A stretch of 20,191 nucleotides of DNA, from positions 1 to 20,191 of the forward strand of contig CAPHZB010000021.1 in the NCBI GenBank assembly GCA_948629335.1. Reading direction: 5' to 3'. Source of the DNA: an uncultured Bacilli bacterium. Its GTDB lineage: Bacteria; Bacillota_I; Bacilli_A; RF39; UBA660. A model generated the notes under the pieces. The model was not told where the DNA came from and did not search any database. It worked only from the letters and a program-made list of their open reading frames with translations. The position numbers and the translations under genes were made by a program. Shown one piece after another: positions 8,225 to 16,726 of this stretch. Numbering within the stretch: the stretch's first letter is position 1; every line of letters starts with the position of its first letter.

Positions 8225-9282
8225 TAAAAGATAGATTAGATTTTAAACTTATTAATGTTGGCTTAATTGCCCTTGTAATTTATTTGGTATACCATACGGG
8301 GCATTTATGGATGGGTGTAGTTGGAAAAATCTCACAAATTGCGCTTCCTTTTTTCTTAGCCTTCGTTGTGGCGTACGCATTATATCCTTTCCTAAAATAT
8401 TTAATGGATAAAAAAATACCAAAACCAGTAGCAGTTGGTGTTGTATTATTTGTTGTGTTAGGAATTGTTGCCCTTATTATTGGTATTGTTGTACCATTAC
8501 TATTTGATCAAATCATAAGTCTTGTAAATACCTTAATCACCTTTGTTAAGGAATTTTCAATGAATAGTGATATTGAATTTGGAAATCTACAAGATACATT
8601 GATGACTACATTCAACGATATTATTAAAAATGTAGGAAAATATGCAACAAATGGTGTGACGAAGGTAATTAATGTATCCATGGATTATATAGCAACAGGA
8701 GTCATTGCTTTTTCAGCCGCTATTTATCTTTTAGTTGATATGGATGATATACGCAAGAAAACAAAGAAATTATTAAGAAAAAAATCAAAAAGAGCATATC
8801 AATATGTTCGTATCTTAGATAAAGAAATGAAAAGTTATTTAGTGGGGATTATGAAAGTTATGCTTATTACTGTTGTAGAATATTCTCTTGCTTACCTTGT
8901 AATTGGACATCCGAATGCAGTTTTATTAGGTGTTCTTGCCATGATTGGTGTTCTAATTCCTTATTTTGGTGGAATGATTACCAATGTTGTGGCTGCTGTA
9001 ACAGCCTTTGTTATTAGCCCTGCTTTATTTATTCGAACGGTAATTACATTTGCTATTTTATCTTTAGTAGATGGATACGTTATTAATCCACTTGTGTATG
9101 GAAAAAGCAACAATGTACATCCATTAATCGTTATTTTATCTGTATTTGTAGGGGGAAAATTATTAGGCATTTTTGGAATTATGATTTCCTTTCCACTAGC
9201 GGTAATTATTATTGCTACAATTAAATTTTTTAAAGAAGATATTAGTGATAAAATAGAAGATATGAAGCAAAAAGAGGCATAG
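8221..9282 (+). CDS. AI-2E (UPF0118) family membrane protein
   Basis: A polytopic membrane protein of 353 residues, AI-2E transporter family. About eight hydrophobic segments are visible (near 11-27, 36-60, 70-95, 150-173, 210-230, 232-262, 267-287 and 300-335), with a soluble stretch between the third and fourth. Family landmarks are IPYFGGM (around 244-250), NPLVYGKSNNVHPL and FGIMISFPLA near the C-terminus. Members have been linked to autoinducer-2 export or to cation/proton exchange, and the substrate cannot be told from sequence. It is last in the comN-secDF-relA-dtd operon: its ATG overlaps the dtd stop, with TAGGAA just upstream, and a terminator hairpin follows 39 nt after its stop. 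Confidence 0.9.
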   Translation: MIKDRLDFKLINVGLIALVIYLVYHTGHLWMGVVGKISQIALPFFLAFVVAYALYPFLKYLMDKKIPKPVAVGVVLFVVLGIVALIIGIVVPLLFDQIISLVNTLITFVKEFSMNSDIEFGNLQDTLMTTFNDIIKNVGKYATNGVTKVINVSMDYIATGVIAFSAAIYLLVDMDDIRKKTKKLLRKKSKRAYQYVRILDKEMKSYLVGIMKVMLITVVEYSLAYLVIGHPNAVLLGVLAMIGVLIPYFGGMITNVVAAVTAFVISPALFIRTVITFAILSLVDGYVINPLVYGKSNNVHPLIVILSVFVGGKLLGIFGIMISFPLAVIIIATIKFFKEDISDKIEDMKQKEA

Positions 9283-9320
9283 AATTTTTAATAGGCAATA
9301 TACAATTGTGATTTTTAAAT

Positions 9321-9351
9321 AGAAAAAGGATGCATATACCATTCTTTTTCT
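9321..9351 (+). terminator. Intrinsic terminator of the comN-secDF-relA-dtd operon
   Basis: AGAAAAAGGATG (9321-9332) pairs with CATTCTTTTTCT (9340-9351) over 12 positions, one a G-U wobble, around a 7-nt loop. The T-rich stretch is in the 3' arm of the stem. As the A-rich arm mirrors it, the hairpin could also work on the other strand. Confidence 0.65.
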
Positions 9352-9528
9352 TTGCTATATAAATGTACCTTTTTCATTTGATATTGTAGAAGAGTATTAG
9401 AAGTAACATACATTTATTGCATTTCTTCTACCTATTAAAATATAACTACATTTTCTAAATAGTATTAGGTTATGATAGTTTTTGAAAAATAATTTCAGAA
9501 TTTATCCCTTATATAAGAGGTGAAAGTC

Positions 9529-9932
9529 ATGATAGAGAAAACTATAATATTTTGAAAAGTTCAAAAGATGGAAAGATAGAGATTTAATTAAAGTTGCGAT
9601 GGGTATAAATATGTAGAGAATTTGCCTTATTTGAATTAGTTATCAATTATCTAAAAAAGAAAAAATAGTAAATACTCCATTCATACAAATTCATTTAGAA
9701 GATGTCAATTATGATTTTTTGAATATAAATAATTTATAATTACATTAGTAAGAGAATAAATAAAAAAATTACTATGTATTTTTTAATGAATTTCATAAAG
9801 CAGTTGATGTCTTGTAAATAAAAATGTTGCTCTTATCTTTTAAAAAATATGTATCAACATTTGATAAGAATAATTATAGTTATTCTTGGAATGAGTGGAA
9901 AAGGGGGGATATCAGAAAACATCTATTTTAGT
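9529..9932 (+). pseudogene. Decayed plus-strand coding region, origin unknown
   Basis: A good ribosome binding site (AGAGGTGA 9516-9523) sits 5 nt before an ATG at 9529, but that frame stops after 8 codons. Further protein-like pieces follow in shifting plus-strand frames, each ended by a stop: YNILKSSKDGKIEI, REFALFELVINYLKK, VNTPFIQIHLEDVNYDFLN (joined to the previous piece by a slip in an A-run near 9655-9665), YYVFFNEFHKAVDVL, and FDKNNYSYSWNEWKRGDIRK (about 9862-9921). Repeated frameshifts with plausible amino-acid composition suggest one or two old genes in decay. I do not recognise the family. The alternative is ordinary AT-rich spacer that reads protein-like by chance. Apart from the operon terminator at its left, nothing else is seen between 9283 and 10033. 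Confidence 0.4.
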
Positions 9933-10033
9933 TAGTATAGTTATAACATTTTTTATTCTTTTAAAACACTTTAGAAGGAAGTGGTATTTTGAACAAGACA
10001 AAAAATGGAACAATAAAAAATTTAAAAATGAGA

Positions 10034-10062
10034 TTGACTTTAATAGATTTTCTTGCTATGAT
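10034..10062 (+). promoter_or_regulatory. Sigma-A promoter of the T-box/gatCAB operon
   Basis: TTGACT (10034-10039), a 17-nt spacer and TATGAT (10057-10062) preceded by TGC, an extended minus-10. The predicted start near 10069 is about 20 nt before the T-box stem I, the right distance for a T-box leader. Confidence 0.8.
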
Positions 10063-10089
10063 ATAAAAGGAATTTATGAAAATGTTGAT

Positions 10090-10293
10090 GTGGAAGAGTA
10101 ATACAGAAATGTAACTAAAAGCGAGTTAGAATGGTGAGAGCTAACAGGAAAAATGTATGAAAAACACCACGGAATGAATGATTGAATCAAAGTAAATCAT
10201 TCCGGTTATACCGTTATAATGTGAAGTGATCAGTTATGATAAAAAGGGTGGCACCATGGGTAATCTCATCCCTTTACTCTAACTGATTTTTTT
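10090..10293 (+). promoter_or_regulatory. T-box riboswitch, asparagine specific (AAC specifier)
   Basis: Leader RNA that senses uncharged tRNA and controls the gatCAB-asnS-aspS operon. Stem I is closed by GTGG/CCAC (10090-10093 with 10167-10170) and ATACA/TGTAT (10101-10105 with 10154-10158). Between these is the specifier loop, GAAAAACA on the 3' side, in which AAC (10163-10165), followed by a purine, is an Asn codon. The distal part has GTTAG/CTAAC (10125-10129 with 10141-10145). A middle hairpin GAATGATT/AATCATTC (10176-10202) follows. The T-box core AAAGGGTGGCACC (10243-10255) has the UGGC bulge, whose C can pair with discriminator G73 of tRNA-Asn. Antiterminator helices are AAAGGG/CCCTTT and ATGGG/CTCAT. 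The downstream genes fit an Asn signal. Confidence 0.92.
10229..10293 (+). terminator. Terminator helix of the T-box leader
   Basis: ATCAGTTA (10229-10236) pairs perfectly with TAACTGAT (10280-10287), directly followed by a T-run ending at 10293. The helix wraps around the antiterminator (AAAGGG/CCCTTT inside it) instead of using only its 3' arm, an unusual arrangement for a T-box. Confidence 0.7.
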
Positions 10294-10311
10294 AATTTTT
10301 AGGAGGAAAAT

Positions 10312-10608
10312 ATGTCAAAATTTACAAAAGAAATGGTAACTGATTATGCTGATAAATTAATGATAGGCTTAACAGAGAAAGAAACACAAATGGTTTTAGA
10401 TGAATTTGAAATTATCGATCAGAATATTGATGTCATTAATAGGATTCCAAACATTGCAAGTGTAGAACCTATGTCTTATTGCTTAGATGATTTCTCTTAT
10501 GTATTAAGAGAGGATATTGTAGAAGAATCCGTTCCTATCGAGGATTTACTTGCAAATTGTGATGATGCAAGTGGGGATGAAGTAAGTGTACCAAAGGTGG
10601 TGGAATAA
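10312..10608 (+). CDS. gatC: Asp-tRNA(Asn)/Glu-tRNA(Gln) amidotransferase subunit C
   Basis: Small subunit, 98 residues, that wraps around GatA and helps it bind GatB. Typical GatC features are the helical N-terminus, a LTEKETQMVLDEFE-like stretch, then VINRIPNIASVEPMSY (about 46-61), matching the conserved VEPM hairpin, and a C-terminal LREDIVEES segment. AGGAGG lies 6 nt before the ATG, right after the T-box terminator. Its TAA shares one base with the gatA start (TAATG), so the two are translationally coupled. Confidence 0.92.
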   Translation: MSKFTKEMVTDYADKLMIGLTEKETQMVLDEFEIIDQNIDVINRIPNIASVEPMSYCLDDFSYVLREDIVEESVPIEDLLANCDDASGDEVSVPKVVE

Positions 10609-12065
10609 TGCGTTATTTAGATAAAAGTATTTTAGAAATACATGAAGCTTTAAAAAGAAAAGAAGTAACTAGTAAAGAATTAATAGAAGAAGCAACAGAA
10701 AGAGCAAAAGAGGTACAAGAAAAATGCAATGCTTTTGTTACGATTTTAGAGGATGCGAAACCTGTAGAAGAGATAAATACAATGCTTTCTGGAATTCCTT
10801 ATGGTGTAAAAGATAATTATTCAACAAAAGGAATTTTATCAACCGGTTCATCAAACACCTTAAAGGATTACGTTCCTTTCTTTACAGCAACAGCGATTGA
10901 GAATTTAAATAAACAAGGAGCTGTTATGGTAAATAAAACTGTTTTAGATGAGTTAGGAATGGGCGGAACAGGAACAACAGGACATACTGGTGTTGTTAAA
11001 AATCCATGGGATACATCTAGAATGTGTGCAGGTTCTAGTGCAGGTTCTGCTTGTGCTGTTGCGAGTGGGGTATATCCATATGCGACGGCTTCTGATTCAG
11101 GGGACTCCATTCGTAAACCCGCAGCTTATTGTGGAATTGTAGGTTATAAACCAACGTATGGAATGATTTCAAGATATGGACTTTTTGCCTATGTGTCTTC
11201 CTTAGATCATTGTGGAGTATTTACACGTAATGTACTCGATGCAGCAATTGTTGTTGATGCGATGAAGGGAATTGACAAAAATGATATGACCTCTTGGGAT
11301 TCTAGCCATATACATTTATATGACTCTATCGATGGAAATGTAGAAGGAAAAAAGGTATGTTATATTAAGGAAATCTGTGATATCGAAAATTATCCGAGTG
11401 CGAATGAAGAATTAAGAAAACATTTAGAGAACTTCAAAAAGACAATAGAACTTGCTAAAGAACTTGGAATGGTTGTTGAAGAAGTACATGTGGATCAAAC
11501 ACTACTCAATGCAATTGCTTCTTGTTATGTCGTTATTTCTTGTGCAGAAGCAACATCCAATATGTCGAATTTGACAGGATTTATTTTTGGACCACGTGGA
11601 GAGGGAAAAAACTACATTGAAATGATGAAGGATTATCGTACAAAAGGATTTTCTCCGTTAATTAAGAGAAGATTTGTGATTGGTTCTTATGTCCTTCAAA
11701 AAGAAAATAAGGACCGTTATTTCTTTAATGCGCAACGTGTTCGAAGATTACTTGTCGATACATGGAAAAAATTATATGAAACATATGACGCTGTTCTTTT
11801 ACCTGTTGGAAGCGGACCAGCGAAAAAGCTAGAAGGTTCTAAAGAAATGTTAGATGAAAATACACAGGTGCTAGAAGAACATTTACAGGTAGGAAATTTT
11901 GGAGGTTTTCCATCTATTACTATTCCAAATGGATTTATCGAAGGGCTTCCAGTAGCATGTAATATTACAAGTAATTGCTATAATGATAGTACTGCTTTAA
12001 ATATTGCTTATGCACTAGAAAGTAAAATGAACTATAAAAATCAAATTGCAAAGGAGGCAAAATAG
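10608..12065 (+). CDS. gatA: Asp-tRNA(Asn)/Glu-tRNA(Gln) amidotransferase subunit A
   Basis: Amidase-signature enzyme of 485 residues that releases ammonia from glutamine and passes it to GatB for conversion of misacylated Glu-tRNA(Gln) or Asp-tRNA(Asn). The Ser-cisSer-Lys triad is complete: K68 in GVKDN, S143 in AGSSAGSA and S167 in SDSGDSIRKPA, with the same 75- and 24-residue spacing as in S. aureus GatA. The residue before the nucleophile Ser is Asp (GDS) instead of the common Gly (GGS); from memory this form occurs in Mollicutes-related bacteria. KPTYGMISRYGL follows as usual. AAAGGTGG is upstream of the ATG. The stop shares one base with the GTG start of gatB (TAGTG). Confidence 0.96.
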   Translation: MRYLDKSILEIHEALKRKEVTSKELIEEATERAKEVQEKCNAFVTILEDAKPVEEINTMLSGIPYGVKDNYSTKGILSTGSSNTLKDYVPFFTATAIENLNKQGAVMVNKTVLDELGMGGTGTTGHTGVVKNPWDTSRMCAGSSAGSACAVASGVYPYATASDSGDSIRKPAAYCGIVGYKPTYGMISRYGLFAYVSSLDHCGVFTRNVLDAAIVVDAMKGIDKNDMTSWDSSHIHLYDSIDGNVEGKKVCYIKEICDIENYPSANEELRKHLENFKKTIELAKELGMVVEEVHVDQTLLNAIASCYVVISCAEATSNMSNLTGFIFGPRGEGKNYIEMMKDYRTKGFSPLIKRRFVIGSYVLQKENKDRYFFNAQRVRRLLVDTWKKLYETYDAVLLPVGSGPAKKLEGSKEMLDENTQVLEEHLQVGNFGGFPSITIPNGFIEGLPVACNITSNCYNDSTALNIAYALESKMNYKNQIAKEAK

Positions 12066-13519
12066 TGGGATATAAAGTATTAATTGGGCTAGAAATGCAC
12101 TGTGAAATTAGTAAGACAAATACAAAAGTATTTTCATCCGCTAAAAATGGATATAATAATGCACCAAATACGAATGTTCGTCCTGTTGACATGGCTTTTC
12201 CAGGAACACTTCCTGTTGTCAATAAAGAAGCCGTCAAAAAAGCATTAATGGCAAGTATGATGTTATCGTGTATTCAACCAGAATATCTTTATTTTGAAAG
12301 AAAAAATTACTATTATCCAGACCTTCCAAAAGGATACCAAATTACACAGGAAACGAAACCAGCGCCAATAGGAAGCTATGGGAAATTAGTTTACGAATGT
12401 AACGAGGAATTAAAGACAGTTCGTATTAATAATATTCATCTAGAAGAAGATGCTGCAAGTACTGACCACTATACGACTGTATCAAAAATTGATTATAACC
12501 GAGCAGGCGTTCCCCTTTTAGAGCTAGTAACCGAGCCTGATTTTAGAAGTGCAGAGGAAGCTGTGGCTTTTTTGGAAACTATGCGTACAAATTACCAATA
12601 CGCCGATATTTCTGAAGCAGATAGTAAAAAGGGACAGATTAGGTGTGATGTCAATGTTTCTATTATGGATGCTTCCTTAGATGAGGATAATCCAGAGAAT
12701 TGGGGTACGAAAGTCGAAATTAAGAACGTAAACTCTTTTGGTGGCGTTCGGGATGCCATCAATTATGAAATCAAAAGACAAACGGAGTTAAAAGAAAATG
12801 GCACCTATGATACGATGGAACAACAGACAAGAAGATGGGATGAGGAATCAGGAACAACGATTTATATGCGTAGTAAAGTAGATGCGATTGATTATAAATA
12901 TTTTATTGACCCAAATATTCCAAGATTAAAATTAGATCCAGCTTGGTTAGAAGAAATTCGAAAAGAAATTCCTGTTTTAGCTTTCGAGAGAAAACAAAAG
13001 TATATGCAAGAATATGGACTTTCTAATTATGATGCAACGAATTTGGTTAAAGAAAAAGCAATCTCTGCATACTATGAAGAATGCATTTCTTATGGAGTGA
13101 GTCCCAAAAGTGCTTGCAATTGGATTACGACTATTATTTTAGGGCATATAAATAAGTATGAATTAAAAATAACAGATATTTTTGTGAACCCTAAGATGCT
13201 TGCTGATCTAATTCAAGTATTAGAAAAAGGAAATATTTCCTCTAAACAAGCTAAAGAAGTCCTTTATGATTCTCTAGCTCAAGATAAAGAACCTCTTAAA
13301 ATCATTGAGGAAAAAGGCATTAGTCAAATTGGAAATGATGAAGAAATTTTAAAAGTAGTTAAAGAGGTATTTGAAGAAAATCCTGAAGCGAAAGAACAAT
13401 ATAAGGGAGGAAGAACCAACATTGTAGATTTTTTAGTAGGACAAGTCATGAAAAAGACGCGTGGAAAGGCAAATCCAAAAATGGCAATGGATTTCATTAA
13501 AGAAGAATTGGAGAGATAA
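12065..13519 (+). CDS. gatB: Asp-tRNA(Asn)/Glu-tRNA(Gln) amidotransferase subunit B
   Basis: Kinase/transamidase subunit, 484 residues. It phosphorylates the Asp or Glu on the tRNA and amidates it with ammonia from GatA. The N-terminal cradle domain starts YKVLIGLEMHCEI (3-15), and later carries CDVNVSI and GTKVEIKNVNSFGGVRDAI. The C-terminal helical and YqeY-like tail (about 330-484) ends in VGQVMKKTRGKANPKM, typical for tRNA elbow binding. The start is GTG, overlapping the gatA stop by one base, with AAAGGAGG 7 nt upstream. asnS begins 1 nt after its stop. Confidence 0.96.
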   Translation: MGYKVLIGLEMHCEISKTNTKVFSSAKNGYNNAPNTNVRPVDMAFPGTLPVVNKEAVKKALMASMMLSCIQPEYLYFERKNYYYPDLPKGYQITQETKPAPIGSYGKLVYECNEELKTVRINNIHLEEDAASTDHYTTVSKIDYNRAGVPLLELVTEPDFRSAEEAVAFLETMRTNYQYADISEADSKKGQIRCDVNVSIMDASLDEDNPENWGTKVEIKNVNSFGGVRDAINYEIKRQTELKENGTYDTMEQQTRRWDEESGTTIYMRSKVDAIDYKYFIDPNIPRLKLDPAWLEEIRKEIPVLAFERKQKYMQEYGLSNYDATNLVKEKAISAYYEECISYGVSPKSACNWITTIILGHINKYELKITDIFVNPKMLADLIQVLEKGNISSKQAKEVLYDSLAQDKEPLKIIEEKGISQIGNDEEILKVVKEVFEENPEAKEQYKGGRTNIVDFLVGQVMKKTRGKANPKMAMDFIKEELER

Positions 13520-13520
13520 T

Positions 13521-14897
13521 ATGGATGTAAGAGAACTATATGAAAAAGTAGAAGAACTTATTGATAAAGAAGTGACTTTACAAGGATGGATTAAAAATCA
13601 CAGAAAACAAAAGGAGTTTGGCTTTTTAGATTTTTCTGATGGAACTTGTTTTAAAAACATACAAATTGTTTACGATACAACTCTACCTAATTTTGATGAA
13701 ATTACAAAGTACGCAGTAGGAACAGCAGTGACTGTTACAGGAACTTTAGTGAAGTCAGAAGGTTCACAACCTTATGAAATTCGTTTACAAAGTATTAAAA
13801 AAGAAGGAGATTGCCCAGAAGATTATCCATTACAACCAAAACGTCATACAAGAGAGTTTTTAAGAGAAATTGCTTATTTACGTCCTAGAACAAATTTATA
13901 TGGGGCTGTATTTCGTGTAAGAAGTGTAGCTGCACATGCAATACATACATATTTTCAGGAAAGAGGATATGTTTATGTACATACACCATTGATTACAGCA
14001 AATGATGGAGAAGGCGCTGGAGAGATGTTTAAATTAACAACCTTAGATTTAGACAACATTCCACGAGTTGATGGAGAAGTCAATTATAAAGAAGATTTCT
14101 TTGGTAAAAAAGTAGGTTTAACGGTAACGGGTCAATTAGAAGTAGAAACATTCGCACTTGCTTATAAGAAAACATACACGTTTGGGCCAACCTTTCGTGC
14201 AGAAAATTCGAATACGAAAACCCACGCCTCTGAATTTTGGATGATAGAACCAGAAATTGCCTTTTGTGATTTAGAGGAGCTTATGGATATTGAAGAAGAC
14301 ATGCTTAAATATGTTGTAAAAACTGTATTAGAAAAGTGTCCAGATGAAATGCAGTTCTTTGATTCTTTTGTTGAAAAAGGATTGTTGGATAAACTTGCCA
14401 TTTTATTAAACAATAAAGCTGTTCGTATTACGCATGAAGAAGCAATTGCTATTTTAAAGAAAGCAAACAAGAAGTTTGAGTTTGTTCCAAAAGAAGGAGA
14501 AGACATTGCCAAAGAACATGAGAAATATTTAACCGAAGAACATTTCAAAGCGCCTGTTTTTGTAAAAGATTGGCCAAAAGATATTAAAGCATTTTATATG
14601 AAATTAAATCCAGATAATAAAACGGTTGCTGCCGTTGACTTCTTAGTTCCAGGTTCTGGAGAATTAATGGGTGGTTCACAAAGGGAAGAAGACTATGAGA
14701 AATTAAAAAGTCGTATGGAAGAACTTCATATGAAACAAGAGGGATTAGAGTGGTATATGAATTTAAGAAGGTATGGTGGTTGTATCCATTCAGGATTTGG
14801 AATGGGATTTGAACGATTACTTATTTACTTAACAGGTGTGGATAATATTCGTGATGTAATTCCATATCCAAGAACCCCAAAAAACTGTGAATTTTAG
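13521..14897 (+). CDS. asnS: Asparaginyl-tRNA synthetase
   Basis: Class IIb synthetase of 458 residues that charges tRNA-Asn in the cytoplasm. An N-terminal OB-fold anticodon domain (about 1-110, with VTLQGWIKNHRKQKEFGFLD) is followed by the class II core. Motif 2 reads FGPTFRAENSNTKTHASEFW (20 residues), GQLEVETFA precedes it, and the C-terminus has GFGMGFERLL (motif 3) and PRTPKNCEF, an AsnRS hallmark. I start at the ATG at 13521, preceded by GGAGAG and giving MDVRELYE. The frame is open upstream to 13461, but that would overlap gatB and has no ribosome binding site. Having asnS in the same operon as gatCAB means Asn-tRNA can be made directly, and the Asn T-box fits this gene best. Confidence 0.96.
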   Translation: MDVRELYEKVEELIDKEVTLQGWIKNHRKQKEFGFLDFSDGTCFKNIQIVYDTTLPNFDEITKYAVGTAVTVTGTLVKSEGSQPYEIRLQSIKKEGDCPEDYPLQPKRHTREFLREIAYLRPRTNLYGAVFRVRSVAAHAIHTYFQERGYVYVHTPLITANDGEGAGEMFKLTTLDLDNIPRVDGEVNYKEDFFGKKVGLTVTGQLEVETFALAYKKTYTFGPTFRAENSNTKTHASEFWMIEPEIAFCDLEELMDIEEDMLKYVVKTVLEKCPDEMQFFDSFVEKGLLDKLAILLNNKAVRITHEEAIAILKKANKKFEFVPKEGEDIAKEHEKYLTEEHFKAPVFVKDWPKDIKAFYMKLNPDNKTVAAVDFLVPGSGELMGGSQREEDYEKLKSRMEELHMKQEGLEWYMNLRRYGGCIHSGFGMGFERLLIYLTGVDNIRDVIPYPRTPKNCEF

Positions 14898-14908
14898 GAG
14901 ATGATAAC

Positions 14909-16651
14909 GTGCTAAAGAACAAATATCGAAGTATATATTGTGGAAATGTAAGGGAAGAAAATTTAGATGAAGAAGTTACTGTATCTGGATGGATTGAAAA
15001 TATTCGTGACCATGGTGGGGTAATCTTTGTTGATTTACGAGATGAAACAGGAATTGTTCAGCTTGTATCAAATGATGCTACTTTATTTCATAATCTTACT
15101 CGTGAATCTACTATTTGTGTAACAGGAAGTGTACGAAAACGAGAGGAAGAAGACTATAATTCCAAATTAGAAACAGGAACGATTGAAGTTCTTGTGAATC
15201 ATTTAGAAGTCTTAGGAGAGTCTTTACATGTTTTACCATTTGAGATTAAAACATCAAAGGAAGTTAGTGAAGATGTACGTTTAAAGTATCGCTACTTAGA
15301 TTTAAGAAATAAAAAAGTACACGATGCTATTTGTTTTCGCGCTGAACTTCTTAAATATTTACGAGGAAAGATGGACTCCTTAGGCTTTACAGAAGTACAA
15401 ACGCCTATTATTACGGCATCCTCTCCAGAAGGAGCAAGAGATTTTCTGATTCCATCACGTAAATTTCATGGCAAATTTTATGCATTACCACAAGCACCTC
15501 AAATATTTAAAGAATTGTTAATGGTAGGGGGATTTGATAAATATTATCAAATTGCACCATGTTTCAGAGATGAAGATTCAAGGGCGGACCGGACTTTAGA
15601 GTTTTACCAATTAGATTTTGAGGCTGCTTTTGTAACAGAAGAAGATATTTATGCGATTGGAGAAGAAATTTTCTACGATACATTTAAACATTTTTCTGAT
15701 AAAGAAATTAGTGCGAGACCATTTAGACGAATTTCATATAAAGATGCTATGTTATGTTATGGAACAGATAAACCAGATTTAAGAAATCCTCTTGTTATTG
15801 TAGATATTAGTGAGGAATTTAAAGAAAGTAGCTTTAAACCATTTAAGGGAGCAACAGTTCGGGCAATCAAGGTAGATAATATTGCTGATAAATCGAATGC
15901 TTGGTATAACGAAATCGTCAACTATGCATCTTCTATTGGAATGCCTGGTATTGGTTATATTACAGTTTTAGAGGATTTTTCTTTTAAAGGACCAATCGAT
16001 AAGTTTTTAACAGAAGAAGATAGAAAGAATTTAATTTCTAAAGTGGGACTTGAAAAAAATAGTGTTCTCTTCTTTATTGCCGATAAAAAAGAACAGGTTG
16101 CCTCTAAATATGCAGGGATGATTCGTTCAGAATTAGGGCGTAAATTAAATTTAATTGATGAGAATAAATTTGAATTTTGTATTGTAAACGATTTTCCAAT
16201 GTTTGAGTATAATGAAGAAGAAGGAAAATTTGATTTTTGCCATAATCCATTTTCTATGCCACAGGAAGGAATTAAGGCATATGAAAAGGATATTTCTACC
16301 ATTTTAGCTTATCAATATGATTTTGTATGTAATGGGTATGAAATGGCAAGTGGCGCTGTTCGTAACCATGATCTTGCTTCTTTAGAAAAAGGATTTGAAG
16401 TAGTTGGTTATACAAAAGAAGAGGTAGAGACAAAGTTTAAATCTCTTTATGAAGCATTTAAATATGGGGCACCCCCTCATGCAGGAATGGCACCTGGGAT
16501 TGACCGAATGTTAATGCTTTTACTTGGAGAAGATAATTTAAGAGAAGTACAAGCCTTTCCAATGAGTACCTCAGGGCAAGACTTTATGATGGGTTGTCCT
16601 AGTGAGGTATCTGAACAACAATTAAGAGAAGTGCATATCAAAATAAGATAG
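14909..16651 (+). CDS. aspS: Aspartyl-tRNA synthetase, bacterial type
   Basis: Class IIb synthetase, 580 residues, with OB-fold domain (1-105), catalytic core and the bacterial GAD insertion (about 290-410). Landmarks are FRDEDSRADRTLEF (motif 2), DFPMFEYNEEEGKFDF, GAPPHAGMAPGIDR (motif 3) and a C-terminal VSEQQLREVHI. The start is GTG with TAGGAG 9 nt upstream, 11 nt after asnS. In the anticodon domain the sequence is IRDHGGVIFVDLRDETG; His at position 35 is what non-discriminating AspRS carry, where discriminating enzymes such as that of E. coli have Leu. The enzyme may therefore also make Asp-tRNA(Asn), the substrate of GatCAB. It is the last gene of the T-box operon; no convincing terminator follows. 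Confidence 0.96.
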   Translation: MLKNKYRSIYCGNVREENLDEEVTVSGWIENIRDHGGVIFVDLRDETGIVQLVSNDATLFHNLTRESTICVTGSVRKREEEDYNSKLETGTIEVLVNHLEVLGESLHVLPFEIKTSKEVSEDVRLKYRYLDLRNKKVHDAICFRAELLKYLRGKMDSLGFTEVQTPIITASSPEGARDFLIPSRKFHGKFYALPQAPQIFKELLMVGGFDKYYQIAPCFRDEDSRADRTLEFYQLDFEAAFVTEEDIYAIGEEIFYDTFKHFSDKEISARPFRRISYKDAMLCYGTDKPDLRNPLVIVDISEEFKESSFKPFKGATVRAIKVDNIADKSNAWYNEIVNYASSIGMPGIGYITVLEDFSFKGPIDKFLTEEDRKNLISKVGLEKNSVLFFIADKKEQVASKYAGMIRSELGRKLNLIDENKFEFCIVNDFPMFEYNEEEGKFDFCHNPFSMPQEGIKAYEKDISTILAYQYDFVCNGYEMASGAVRNHDLASLEKGFEVVGYTKEEVETKFKSLYEAFKYGAPPHAGMAPGIDRMLMLLLGEDNLREVQAFPMSTSGQDFMMGCPSEVSEQQLREVHIKIR

Positions 16652-16673
16652 ACTTCTTTTTTCTTGGTTTATT

Positions 16674-16702
16674 TTGACAAAAGAGGAATCCTGTGCTATG
16701 AT
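16674..16702 (+). promoter_or_regulatory. Consensus sigma-A promoter of the kinase-like gene
   Basis: TTGACA (16674-16679), a 17-nt spacer and TATGAT (16697-16702) preceded by TGC. The predicted start is near 16709, about 18 nt before the GTG start codon, so the leader is very short. Confidence 0.85.
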
Positions 16703-16726
16703 AACTAGCAAAAAAGGGGGAATTTT

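Noticed and set aside
9895..10101. 68-codon open frame with a GTG start and a hydrophobic stretch
   Set aside because: No ribosome binding site; a consensus promoter (10034-10062) and the 5' arm of T-box stem I lie inside it, so it is not a gene.
13461..13520. Upstream extension of asnS
   Set aside because: Overlaps the end of gatB and has no ribosome binding site; the ATG at 13521 has GGAGAG and a family-typical N-terminus.
14162..14548. 128-codon minus-strand open frame within asnS
   Set aside because: Antisense shadow of a well-conserved gene; no ribosome binding site and no family resemblance.
15955..16302. 115-codon minus-strand open frame within aspS
   Set aside because: Antisense shadow of aspS without independent support.
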